A model generated the notes under the pieces. That model saw nothing but the letters and a program-made list of their open reading frames with translations. It was not told where the DNA came from and did not search any database. Shown piece after piece: positions 1 through 5,293 of a DNA stretch of 5,293 nt (positions are counted from its first letter, which is position 1; each line of letters starts with the position of its first letter). The position numbers and the translations under genes were made by a program. Origin of the DNA: an uncultured Sutterella sp. (GTDB taxonomy: Bacteria > Pseudomonadota > Gammaproteobacteria > Burkholderiales > Burkholderiaceae_F); the NCBI GenBank assembly GCA_900552915.1, contig USBS01000121.1:1-5293 (forward strand), given 5' to 3'.

Positions 1-463
1 CTTCGTGTACGACAACCGCGTTGCTGCCGATGCGCGCGTTGTCACCCACCGTAAAGCCGCCGAGAATCTGAGCGCCGGCACCGACCACTACGCCCTTGCC
101 GAGCGTCGGATGGCGCTTCTGTCCGCGACCGAGGCTGACGCCGCCCAACGTCACGCCGTGATAGATCGTGCAGTCGTCGCCAACAACGGCCGTCTCACCG
201 ATCACCACACCCATGCCGTGGTCGATGAAGACGCGGCGGCCGATGCGTGCGGCCGGATGAATTTCAATGCCGGTGAAAAAGCGGCCGACATGGCTCACCC
301 AACGGGCAAAACCGTACCATCCTTGGATCCAGCACCAGTGTGCGGCGCGGTGAAACGCCAGCGCGTGCAGCCCCGGATAGCTGAAAATCACCTGCCAGGG
401 ACCGAGAGCGGCCGGGTCTCGCTCGAGAATGGTCCGCATATCTTCCTTGATGCGCTCAAACAT
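1..463 (-). CDS. cysE: Serine O-acetyltransferase CysE (C-terminus beyond window edge)
   Basis: Serine acetyltransferase moves the acetyl group of acetyl-CoA to L-serine, giving O-acetylserine, the cytoplasmic precursor that cysteine synthase turns into cysteine. The 154 visible residues begin MFERIKEDMRTILERDPA, the short N-terminal form without the longer helical extension of E. coli CysE. The left-handed beta-helix hexapeptide region follows: GIEIHPAARIG (residues 65-75), FIDHGMGVVIGETAVVG (79-95), YHGVTLGG (101-108) and KRHPTLG (116-122). By alignment from memory, His82 of the IDHG motif matches E. coli catalytic His158, His118 of RHP matches the second active-site His193, and Glu67 sits where E. 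coli has Asp143. The frame runs off the left edge at VVVHE, so the rest of the helix and the feedback-sensitive C-terminal tail are missing. The ATG at 461-463 follows a clear AAGGAAA ribosome site. It lies downstream of trmJ on the same strand and is probably cotranscribed with it. The family call is firm; regulation by cysteine cannot be judged. Confidence 0.96.
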   Translation of the reverse strand, partial: MFERIKEDMRTILERDPAALGPWQVIFSYPGLHALAFHRAAHWCWIQGWYGFARWVSHVGRFFTGIEIHPAARIGRRVFIDHGMGVVIGETAVVGDDCTIYHGVTLGGVSLGRGQKRHPTLGKGVVVGAGAQILGGFTVGDNARIGSNAVVVHE

Positions 464-560
464 TGCTTGGTTTCCTTTCGGGATGGTATTGATGTCCTGA
501 TTGCGCCGAATTCTCGGCATGTCTTTTGATTGTACCGCAGCGCATTCATGCACTTGCGGG
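464..560 (-). other. trmJ-cysE intergenic gap
   Basis: These 97 bases separate the trmJ stop from the cysE start. Reading on the minus strand there is a TACAAT hexamer (534 down to 529), a 5/6 match to a -10 box, but no acceptable -35 and no extended -10 TG, so an internal cysE promoter is possible but weak. A small hairpin (GCCGA at 505-509 pairing with TCGGC at 514-518, 4-base loop) lacks a following T-tract and is unlikely to be a terminator. The cysE ribosome site AAGGAAA lies just before its ATG. The absence of a terminator fits readthrough from trmJ. Confidence 0.4.
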
Positions 561-1415
561 TTATTTCGAACCGTTCGCGGGATTTTCCTCGGCTGCGGCG
601 GCAACGCCCTTTTTGCGCCCGGCCCGCAGATGTCTCGGACAGATGATTGCCGAACAGATTCCGCGCAGCAGATCCACTTCGGATTGGGTCAAAAGCGCAC
701 GCGAGAAAATCGAGCGGCTCATCTGCATCAGATTTTTGGGCACTTCGGGCTTATGTGCTCCGCAGGCAATCATCGCCTGCTCCCAGTGCCGCATCAGCCC
801 TTCGATAGCAGCCGCGCTTGCCGCCGGATCCTTTTCAAACCGTTCCTGCCAGGAATAAAGACCTGCGGCGTGCGCTCTTGCCAAAAGCGCCATATGCATC
901 TCGTAGGCGGCAATCTGCACGGCCTGAGCAAGATTCAGGCTTTGGCTCAGAGGATTGGCGGGAATAGCTGTTGAAAATCGACACAGTCCGACTTCTTCGT
1001 TCGTGAGTCCCGAACGCTCGCAGCCGAATACAAAGGCAACGCCGGGGCCTGCGTTCTCGTCGGCCCAAACGGCAGCCCGCTCGGCACTTTCACGCATGGT
1101 TTCAAGCTTGGGACCGAACCGACGGCTGTACCCTGTCATGGCAAAGGGCAGCGCCACATCGGAAAGCGCCTCTTCGAGCGTCGGGTAGTCGCAGGAGTTT
1201 GCAAGTACATCGACCGAACTTGTTGAAAACGCAACGGCGTCGGGATGCTTGCGGTACTCTGTGTCGGCGGGCGCCACCACGCGCAAATCGGTAAAACCCA
1301 TCGTTTTGATAGCCCGAGCGGCCGATCCGATATTTCCGGGATGGCTCGGTCTAACCAACACAAAGCAAATGCGGCCGCTTTGCGGCGGCAATGTTTTATT
1401 GAGCGTTTCGTCCAT
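561..1415 (-). CDS. trmJ: tRNA (cytidine/uridine-2'-O-)-methyltransferase TrmJ, SpoU/TrmH family
   Basis: TrmJ uses S-adenosylmethionine to methylate the 2'-hydroxyl of nucleotide 32 in the anticodon loop of certain tRNAs. The product is 284 residues from this ATG; E. coli TrmJ is about 246. The SPOUT motifs are present in order: RPSHPGNIGSAARAIKTMG (residues 22-40) with the motif 1 Asn28 and Arg34, VFGCERSGLTNEE (129-141) as motif 2, and IPANPLSQSLNLAQAVQI (151-168) as motif 3, which form the trefoil-knot cofactor site. The C-terminal helical part contains KNLMQMSRSIFSRALLTQSEVDLLRGI, typical of the TrmJ branch, and ends in a basic, Ala-rich tail. The start is uncertain. The ATG at 1413-1415 has no clear ribosome site. 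A TTG at 1431-1433 would add six residues and has AGGA 12 bases upstream. Neither choice affects the catalytic domain. It is the first gene of a probable trmJ-cysE unit and is divergent from suhB. Closely related SpoU enzymes are the main alternative, but the C-terminal part favours TrmJ. Confidence 0.93.
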   Translation of the reverse strand: MDETLNKTLPPQSGRICFVLVRPSHPGNIGSAARAIKTMGFTDLRVVAPADTEYRKHPDAVAFSTSSVDVLANSCDYPTLEEALSDVALPFAMTGYSRRFGPKLETMRESAERAAVWADENAGPGVAFVFGCERSGLTNEEVGLCRFSTAIPANPLSQSLNLAQAVQIAAYEMHMALLARAHAAGLYSWQERFEKDPAASAAAIEGLMRHWEQAMIACGAHKPEVPKNLMQMSRSIFSRALLTQSEVDLLRGICSAIICPRHLRAGRKKGVAAAAEENPANGSK

Positions 1416-1545
1416 GAATTCGTTTTGCAGCAAGCAAAAAGTTTTTCCTGAGGCGACACTTTAGCGAAGCGCGCCCGAACGTGCGCTTGCCGAGGACGAA
1501 AAATCTGCGCTCTTACACACTCCGGACACGCCTCCCCAAAGGCTT

Positions 1546-1554
1546 TGATAAAAT
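1546..1554 (+). promoter_or_regulatory. Putative sigma-70 extended -10 promoter for suhB-mutS
   Basis: TGATAAAAT contains the extended -10 TG dinucleotide, one base of spacing and TAAAAT, a 5/6 match to TATAAT. No good -35 hexamer lies 16-18 bases upstream; CGGACA at 1523-1528 is the nearest likeness, but its 20-base spacing is too long. An extended -10 can make up for a poor -35. Transcription would begin near 1561, giving a leader of about 115 nt before the suhB ATG. Inferred from sequence only. Confidence 0.5.
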
Positions 1555-1614
1555 ACGCGCACCCTAATTTGAGCCTGTGCAAAAGCCCTTTGCGCAAGCG
1601 TTCCTATCGTTTTC

Positions 1615-1645
1615 GGGAGTTGATCTTCGCTTCAGCTCCCCTTTT
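1615..1645 (+). terminator. Terminator-like hairpin in the suhB leader (possible attenuator)
   Basis: GGGAGTTGA (1615-1623) pairs with TCAGCTCCC (1632-1640) over 9 bp with one G-U pair, leaving an 8-base loop. It is followed by CTTTTG and, slightly further on, by TTTTT at 1653-1657. The stem and T-rich tail point in the plus direction, towards suhB, and lie between the predicted promoter and the suhB start. It could act as an intrinsic terminator or attenuator, as an mRNA-stabilising stem, or be fortuitous. No clear competing antiterminator pairing was found by eye. The T-tract is short, so strong termination is not expected. Confidence 0.35.
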
Positions 1646-1675
1646 GTCGTAACTTTTTCTATCGAGCCTTTACCC

Positions 1676-2473
1676 ATGTCGTCTGCCCAACTTGAAGTCA
1701 CGATCCAGGCCTGCCGCAAAGCCGGCAACTTCATCAACCGCGAAAGCCTTGATCTTTCCGCTATTGAAGCACGCGAAAAGGCTCCGTTCGATTTTGTGAG
1801 CCGCGTGGATACGGGCGCGCAGGAACGCATCACGTCGATCATCCGTCAGTACTTTCCGCGCGACAGCATCATTGCGGAAGAATCCGGCACAATCGTCAAT
1901 GCAGGTGCCGACGGCGTATGGTATGTTGATCCGCTCGACGGCACAACCAATTTCCTGCACGGTTTTCCGCACTACGCCGTGAGCATTGCCTATGCCCTTA
2001 AGGGGCGCGTGATGGCCGCTGCCGTCTACGATCCGATCAAGGATGAACTCTTTACGGCCGAACGCAGCCGCGGTGCATTCCTCAACAATTCGCGCATCCG
2101 CGTCTCCGGCCGCACCGACATGAGCAAAGCGCTGATCGGCACGGGCTTCCCCTTCCGCCGCAACGACGACTATGAAACGTTCCTGCCGAAGCTCGAAAGC
2201 GTGGCACGCTCCTGCGCCGGCCTTCGCCGTGCCGGATCGGCTGCGCTCGACCTTTGCTATGTCGCCTGCGGACGCCTTGACGGCTACTGGGAAGCCAATC
2301 TCAAGAGTTGGGATCTTGCCGCCGGTTCGCTCATCGTTCTTGAAGCGGGCGGCTTGGTGACCGATCTTTCTGCGGGCGAAGACTACATCGCCACCGGCGG
2401 CATTTGCGTTGGCACGCCCAAGATCTTCGCGCCGCTGCTCATGAAGGTCTCCGACGTCCACGTCGCCAAATAA
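1676..2473 (+). CDS. suhB: Inositol-1-monophosphatase family protein SuhB
   Basis: A Mg2+-dependent, Li+-sensitive-type phosphatase of the inositol monophosphatase family, expected to hydrolyse myo-inositol 1-phosphate and similar sugar phosphates in the cytoplasm. In E. coli the same protein also joins NusA and RNA polymerase in rRNA antitermination; whether it does so here is inference. The 265-residue length matches E. coli SuhB (267). Metal-site motifs are intact: AEES with Glu69, VDPLDGTTNF (residues 84-93) with Asp85 and Asp88, and SWDLAAG (211-217) with Asp213. GTGFPF (155-160) and RRAGSAALDLCYVA (184-197) are also characteristic. The ATG at 1676 is chosen because MSSAQLEVTIQACRKAG aligns with known N-termini; a GTG at 1577 would add 33 unrelated residues. 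Only a weak GAG lies at ribosome-site distance. It is followed 18 bases later by mutS and is divergent from trmJ. Homologous phosphatases of the same fold (CysQ, FBPase) are less likely given the close match to SuhB. Confidence 0.95.
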   Translation: MSSAQLEVTIQACRKAGNFINRESLDLSAIEAREKAPFDFVSRVDTGAQERITSIIRQYFPRDSIIAEESGTIVNAGADGVWYVDPLDGTTNFLHGFPHYAVSIAYALKGRVMAAAVYDPIKDELFTAERSRGAFLNNSRIRVSGRTDMSKALIGTGFPFRRNDDYETFLPKLESVARSCAGLRRAGSAALDLCYVACGRLDGYWEANLKSWDLAAGSLIVLEAGGLVTDLSAGEDYIATGGICVGTPKIFAPLLMKVSDVHVAK

Positions 2474-2491
2474 ATCTTCACGCATCGTCCG

Positions 2492-5140
2492 ATGACCGAT
2501 ACGACACAACCGCAGACCGGCGGAACGGGCTCTGTCGACCCATACGCCGGCCACACGCCGATCATGCGTCAGTACCTGATGCTCAAAGACCAGCATCCGG
2601 GCGTCATGCTGCTGTACCGCCTCGGCGACTTCTACGAAACCTTTTTTGACGATGCGATCAAAGCCAACCGTCTGCTCGGCCTGACGCTCACACGCAGGGG
2701 CCGCGACGCAGACGGCAAAAACATTCCCATGGCCGGCGTGCCGGCCAGTACGCTTGAGCAATATCTCGCGCGCCTCGTAAAAGCCGGCGTCTCGGTAGCA
2801 GTCTGCGAACAGATGGGCGAAGCAATTCCCGGTCGCAACATCGAGCGAAAGATCGTACGCATCGTCACGCCCGGCACGCTCACCGACGGAGCCCTTCTTA
2901 ACGACAAGCACGATTCGCCTCTGGCAGCATGGGTACCCACCAAAGGGCGTGCTGCACGCGGAGCCTTGGTGTGGCTCACGCTTTCCAACGGCGACTTCCG
3001 TGCGTGTAAATGCAGCGCAGCCGACCTTTCCGGAGAACTCGCCCGCATCACGCCCGGCGAAATCCTTCTTTCCGAATCGGTTAAGGATTCGGGTTTTGCA
3101 CGCGACGAATCGATCCCGCTGACAGCGTTGCCCGACTGGCACTTTGACAGTCAGCGCGGCGCAGTGCTTGTTCAAGAAAAATTCGGGTTAGAGGCTCTGG
3201 CTGCCCGAGGACTAGAAAACGAACCCGAAATATTGGCCGGCATCAACGCCATTCTCGGCTACGTCGAACAAACGCAATGCGATGCTTTGCCGTTTCTGCG
3301 CGCGCCCGTTCTCGAAGAAAACAGCGCCTATGTAGCACTTGACGGTGTTGCGCGTCGCAATCTGGAAATCAGTGAAACCATCCGCGGCGACGAAGGCGAC
3401 ACTCTTCTGCGCGTTATCGATCATTGCCGCACGTCAATGGGCTCGCGCACGCTTTTGCACTGGCTGCATCATCCGTTGCGCGATTTTGCTGCGGTCCGTG
3501 CGCGTCACGCTGCGGTCGAGGAACTGCTTAAAGATTTGGATTTGCGCACGCAACTTGATGCGTGCGTCAACGGGCTCCCCGATATCGAGCGCAATGCCGG
3601 ACGCATCGCTTTAAAAAGCATCCGACCGCGTGAAATCGCAGCATTGTGCGACAGCCTGCAAAAACTCTCTCACATGGCTTCCTTATCGGGCGATTGCCGC
3701 ACGGAACTCTTGCAAGCGCTCACACAAGCGGCTTCGCTTGACGCCATTCTCTCGGAAGAACTGCACCGCTGGATCGCCCCCGAACCCGCCGCCCTCCTGC
3801 GCGAAGGCGACGTGATCGCTCAAGGCGCCGACGAAGAACTCGATATGCTGCGCAGCATGCGCGACAACACGGGCGAATTTCTCGTCCAATTGGAAGCCCG
3901 CGAACGAGAACGAACGGGACTATCTTCCCTGCGCGTCGAGTACAACCGTGTTTCGGGCTACTACATCGAAGTGCCCCGCGCGGCAGCCGAGCGAGTCCCC
4001 GATGATTATCGCCGTCGGCAGACACTCAAAAACGTCGAGCGATTCATCACGCCCGAATTAAAAGAGTTTGAAGACAAAGCCTTATCGGCAAAAGAACGAT
4101 CGCTTGCACGAGAAAAGGAATTATGGGACGCGCTGCTGGACCGTCTGCAGTCGTACGTCAAGCCCCTATTGGATGCGGCAGCCGCCGTAGCAGCTGCGGA
4201 TGCTCTTCTCTCCTTTGCCAAGCACGCCGAAACAGCTGACTGGGTAAAACCCTCCATGAGTACCGTGCCCGGAATCGAACTGCAGGCAGCTCGTCACCCG
4301 GTGGTCGAGCACGCGCTCGAGCACTATGTCCCGAACGATTGCTCGCTAACGCCTGCCCGGCGGCTCTTGGTGATCACGGGCCCCAACATGGGCGGCAAAT
4401 CGACTTATATGCGATCGGTAGCGCTGATTGCGTTGTTGGCGTGCGCAGGCAGCTTCGTGCCGGCCAAAAGCGCGCGCATCGGTCCGATCGACCGCATTCT
4501 GACCCGCATCGGCGCTTCCGACGATCTTGCTCGCGGCCGTTCCACCTTTATGGTTGAAATGACGGAAGCCGCAGCGATCCTGCATCAGGCTACGCCCAAT
4601 TCTCTTGTTCTGATGGACGAAATCGGACGCGGTACGTCGACCTTCGACGGTTTGAGTCTAGCCGGAGCCATCGCAAAAGAACTGGCCGTCAATACCAAAA
4701 GCTACACGCTTTTTGCGACGCACTATTTCGAACTCACGCAGCTTGCCGCTCAAATCCCCGAAGTGGCAAATGTCCACGTCGGAGCCCGCGAGACTAACCG
4801 CGGCATCGTCTTCATGCACGACGTCAAGGAAGGTCCTGCGAACCGTTCCTACGGTATTGCCGTAGCCGAGCTTGCCGGTATTCCAGCTTCGGTCACCCGC
4901 CGAGCCCGCGCCATGATGGCTGAGATAGAAGCCCGATCGGCGGCAGCCGACTCACAGCTCGATCTCTTCTCGGTAGACGCCCCAAACTGCGCTCCGGCGG
5001 AAGAATCCGCAGCAGCCAAAGCTGCCGAAGCTTTCACAGAAGAAGTGAGTACGCTCGACGTCGACGATCTGTCACCCCGTGAAGCGCTTGCAACGCTTTA
5101 CGCTCTTAAGGAAAAAGCTCTACAAACCTTGACCGAGTAG
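2492..5140 (+). CDS. mutS: DNA mismatch repair protein MutS
   Basis: MutS recognises mismatched and short looped DNA and, using ATP as a sliding clamp, recruits MutL to start repair. The 882-residue product is complete and slightly longer than E. coli MutS (853). Domain I opens with HTPIMRQYLMLKDQHPG (residues 21-37) and carries the mismatch-wedge motif GDFYE with Phe47 and Glu49. The connector, lever and clamp domains follow to roughly residue 580. The ATPase domain has Walker A GPNMGGKST (630-638, Lys636), the STFM signature (684-687), Walker B LVLMDE (705-710, Asp709-Glu710), GRGTSTFDG (712-720) and His744 in FATHYFE. A sliding-clamp-binding pentapeptide QLDLF lies at 822-826, and the C-terminal helix-turn-helix oligomerisation segment DDLSPREALATLYALKE ends the protein. 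The ATG at 2492 fits the family's N-terminus. No Shine-Dalgarno sequence is visible, so translation may be coupled to suhB, which stops 18 bases upstream. No damage to any key motif is seen, so the gene is presumably functional. Confidence 0.98.
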   Translation: MTDTTQPQTGGTGSVDPYAGHTPIMRQYLMLKDQHPGVMLLYRLGDFYETFFDDAIKANRLLGLTLTRRGRDADGKNIPMAGVPASTLEQYLARLVKAGVSVAVCEQMGEAIPGRNIERKIVRIVTPGTLTDGALLNDKHDSPLAAWVPTKGRAARGALVWLTLSNGDFRACKCSAADLSGELARITPGEILLSESVKDSGFARDESIPLTALPDWHFDSQRGAVLVQEKFGLEALAARGLENEPEILAGINAILGYVEQTQCDALPFLRAPVLEENSAYVALDGVARRNLEISETIRGDEGDTLLRVIDHCRTSMGSRTLLHWLHHPLRDFAAVRARHAAVEELLKDLDLRTQLDACVNGLPDIERNAGRIALKSIRPREIAALCDSLQKLSHMASLSGDCRTELLQALTQAASLDAILSEELHRWIAPEPAALLREGDVIAQGADEELDMLRSMRDNTGEFLVQLEARERERTGLSSLRVEYNRVSGYYIEVPRAAAERVPDDYRRRQTLKNVERFITPELKEFEDKALSAKERSLAREKELWDALLDRLQSYVKPLLDAAAAVAAADALLSFAKHAETADWVKPSMSTVPGIELQAARHPVVEHALEHYVPNDCSLTPARRLLVITGPNMGGKSTYMRSVALIALLACAGSFVPAKSARIGPIDRILTRIGASDDLARGRSTFMVEMTEAAAILHQATPNSLVLMDEIGRGTSTFDGLSLAGAIAKELAVNTKSYTLFATHYFELTQLAAQIPEVANVHVGARETNRGIVFMHDVKEGPANRSYGIAVAELAGIPASVTRRARAMMAEIEARSAAADSQLDLFSVDAPNCAPAEESAAAKAAEAFTEEVSTLDVDDLSPREALATLYALKEKALQTLTE

Positions 5141-5162
5141 AGCGCACTCGGATAGACTCAAC

Positions 5163-5203
5163 GCAAAGCGGCCCGCCGGAAACAACCGGTCGGGCCGCTT
5201 TGC
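5163..5203 (+). terminator. Strong hairpin terminator after mutS
   Basis: GCAAAGCGGCCCG (5163-5175) pairs perfectly with CGGGCCGCTTTGC (5191-5203) over 13 bp. A further CCGG/CCGG pairing (5176-5179 with 5186-5189) extends the stem past a bulged T, closing on a 6-base loop. It starts 22 bases after the mutS stop. The downstream stretch is only moderately T-rich (TTTGCTGTGTG), so it is a very stable stem with an imperfect U-tract. The A-rich 5' arm and T-rich 3' arm of the stem base would let it work to some extent in either direction. Confidence 0.8.
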
Positions 5204-5242
5204 TGTGTGCGTTCGGAAGGAAACTTCAGGAACGCAGATAGA

Positions 5243-5278
5243 CGAAACCCCCGAAGGATTGCTCCAACGGGGGGTTCG
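5243..5278. terminator. Second hairpin, probable bidirectional terminator
   Basis: CGAA-A-CCCCCG (5243-5253) pairs with CGGGGG-G-TTCG (5268-5278): four pairs, one A-G mismatch, then six pairs, with a small inner GGA/TCC stem (5256-5258 with 5263-5265) around TTGC. On the plus strand it is followed by CTTAAATGTTT. On the minus strand the stem ends in TTTCG followed by TCTATC. This could be the end of a convergent gene lying beyond 5293 or a backup terminator for mutS. The window ends before this can be decided. Confidence 0.55.
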
Positions 5279-5293
5279 CTTAAATGTTTAGCC

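Larger units (their letters stand above)
1416..1675. other. Divergent trmJ / suhB intergenic region
   Basis: About 260 bases with no supported gene. It should carry promoters for both directions. On the plus strand there is a good extended -10 for suhB (1546-1554) and a leader containing a terminator-like hairpin (1615-1640). On the minus strand, the trmJ side has AGGA at 1449-1446, an inverted repeat at 1467-1488, and only a weak -10-like TAAAGT (1464 down to 1459); I could not identify a convincing trmJ promoter. A GTG at 1577 opens an in-frame extension of suhB by 33 residues, but the residues show no resemblance to SuhB proteins. Confidence 0.6.

Noticed and set aside
5..529. A 174-codon open frame on the plus strand opposite cysE
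   Set aside because: It lies antisense to a clear serine acetyltransferase and its product has no recognisable domain; composition explains it.
529..557. A full sigma-70 promoter for cysE in the trmJ-cysE gap
   Set aside because: The TACAAT -10 is good, but no -35 likeness is found at 16-18 bases and there is no extended -10, so I mention it only as a weak possibility.
1508..1517. CGCTCTTACA as a boxA for suhB
   Set aside because: It resembles boxA with one T missing, but it lies upstream of the predicted -10 and so would not be in the suhB transcript.
1577..1675. A GTG-initiated N-terminal extension of suhB by 33 residues
   Set aside because: SuhB proteins begin near MSSAQLEV, the extra residues resemble nothing, and the segment overlaps a structured leader close to the predicted transcription start.
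1670..3175. A 501-codon open frame on the minus strand across suhB and the start of mutS
   Set aside because: It is fully antisense to two proteins with intact diagnostic motifs, its translation resembles no family I know, and such frames are common opposite GC-biased coding sequence.
1..5293. A new defence, mobile or biosynthetic system
   Set aside because: All coding space is taken by four well-known housekeeping genes with intact motifs; no repeats, integrase, transposase, toxin-antitoxin pair or CRISPR array was seen.

Overview
The window looks like ordinary chromosomal housekeeping DNA from a Betaproteobacterium, most likely Burkholderiales and possibly a Sutterellaceae-like gut lineage. 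This rests on moderately high GC by eye, on protein sequences that resemble betaproteobacterial versions, and on the trmJ-cysE pair facing away from suhB, which I recall as common in Burkholderiales. The genus is a guess. I see no mobile element, CRISPR array, tRNA or rRNA, and no new multi-gene system.

Layout. On the minus strand, transcription runs from about 1415 down to the left edge: trmJ (tRNA 2'-O-methyltransferase, 561-1415), a 97-base gap, then cysE (serine acetyltransferase, from 463, cut by the window edge). On the plus strand, from a divergent intergenic region of about 260 bases, come suhB (inositol monophosphatase family, 1676-2473) and, 18 bases later, mutS (mismatch repair ATPase, 2492-5140). 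The last 153 bases hold no gene but contain two strong hairpins. The first ends the suhB-mutS unit. The second is terminator-like and could serve either strand.

How the genes relate. Two genes touch RNA: TrmJ modifies the tRNA anticodon loop, and SuhB is, in E. coli, both a phosphatase and a Nus-complex partner in rRNA antitermination. CysE makes O-acetylserine for cysteine synthesis and MutS detects mismatches. They do not form one pathway. The suhB-mutS pairing is probably a shared transcript, since the gap is short, has no visible terminator, and mutS has no Shine-Dalgarno sequence of its own.

The most interesting non-coding feature is the suhB leader. A good extended -10 promoter at 1546-1554 predicts a leader of about 115 nt. 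That leader contains a 9-bp terminator-like hairpin (1615-1640) followed by a T-rich stretch, and weak boxA-like sequences. This could mean attenuation or Nus-linked control of suhB-mutS, but it remains a hypothesis.
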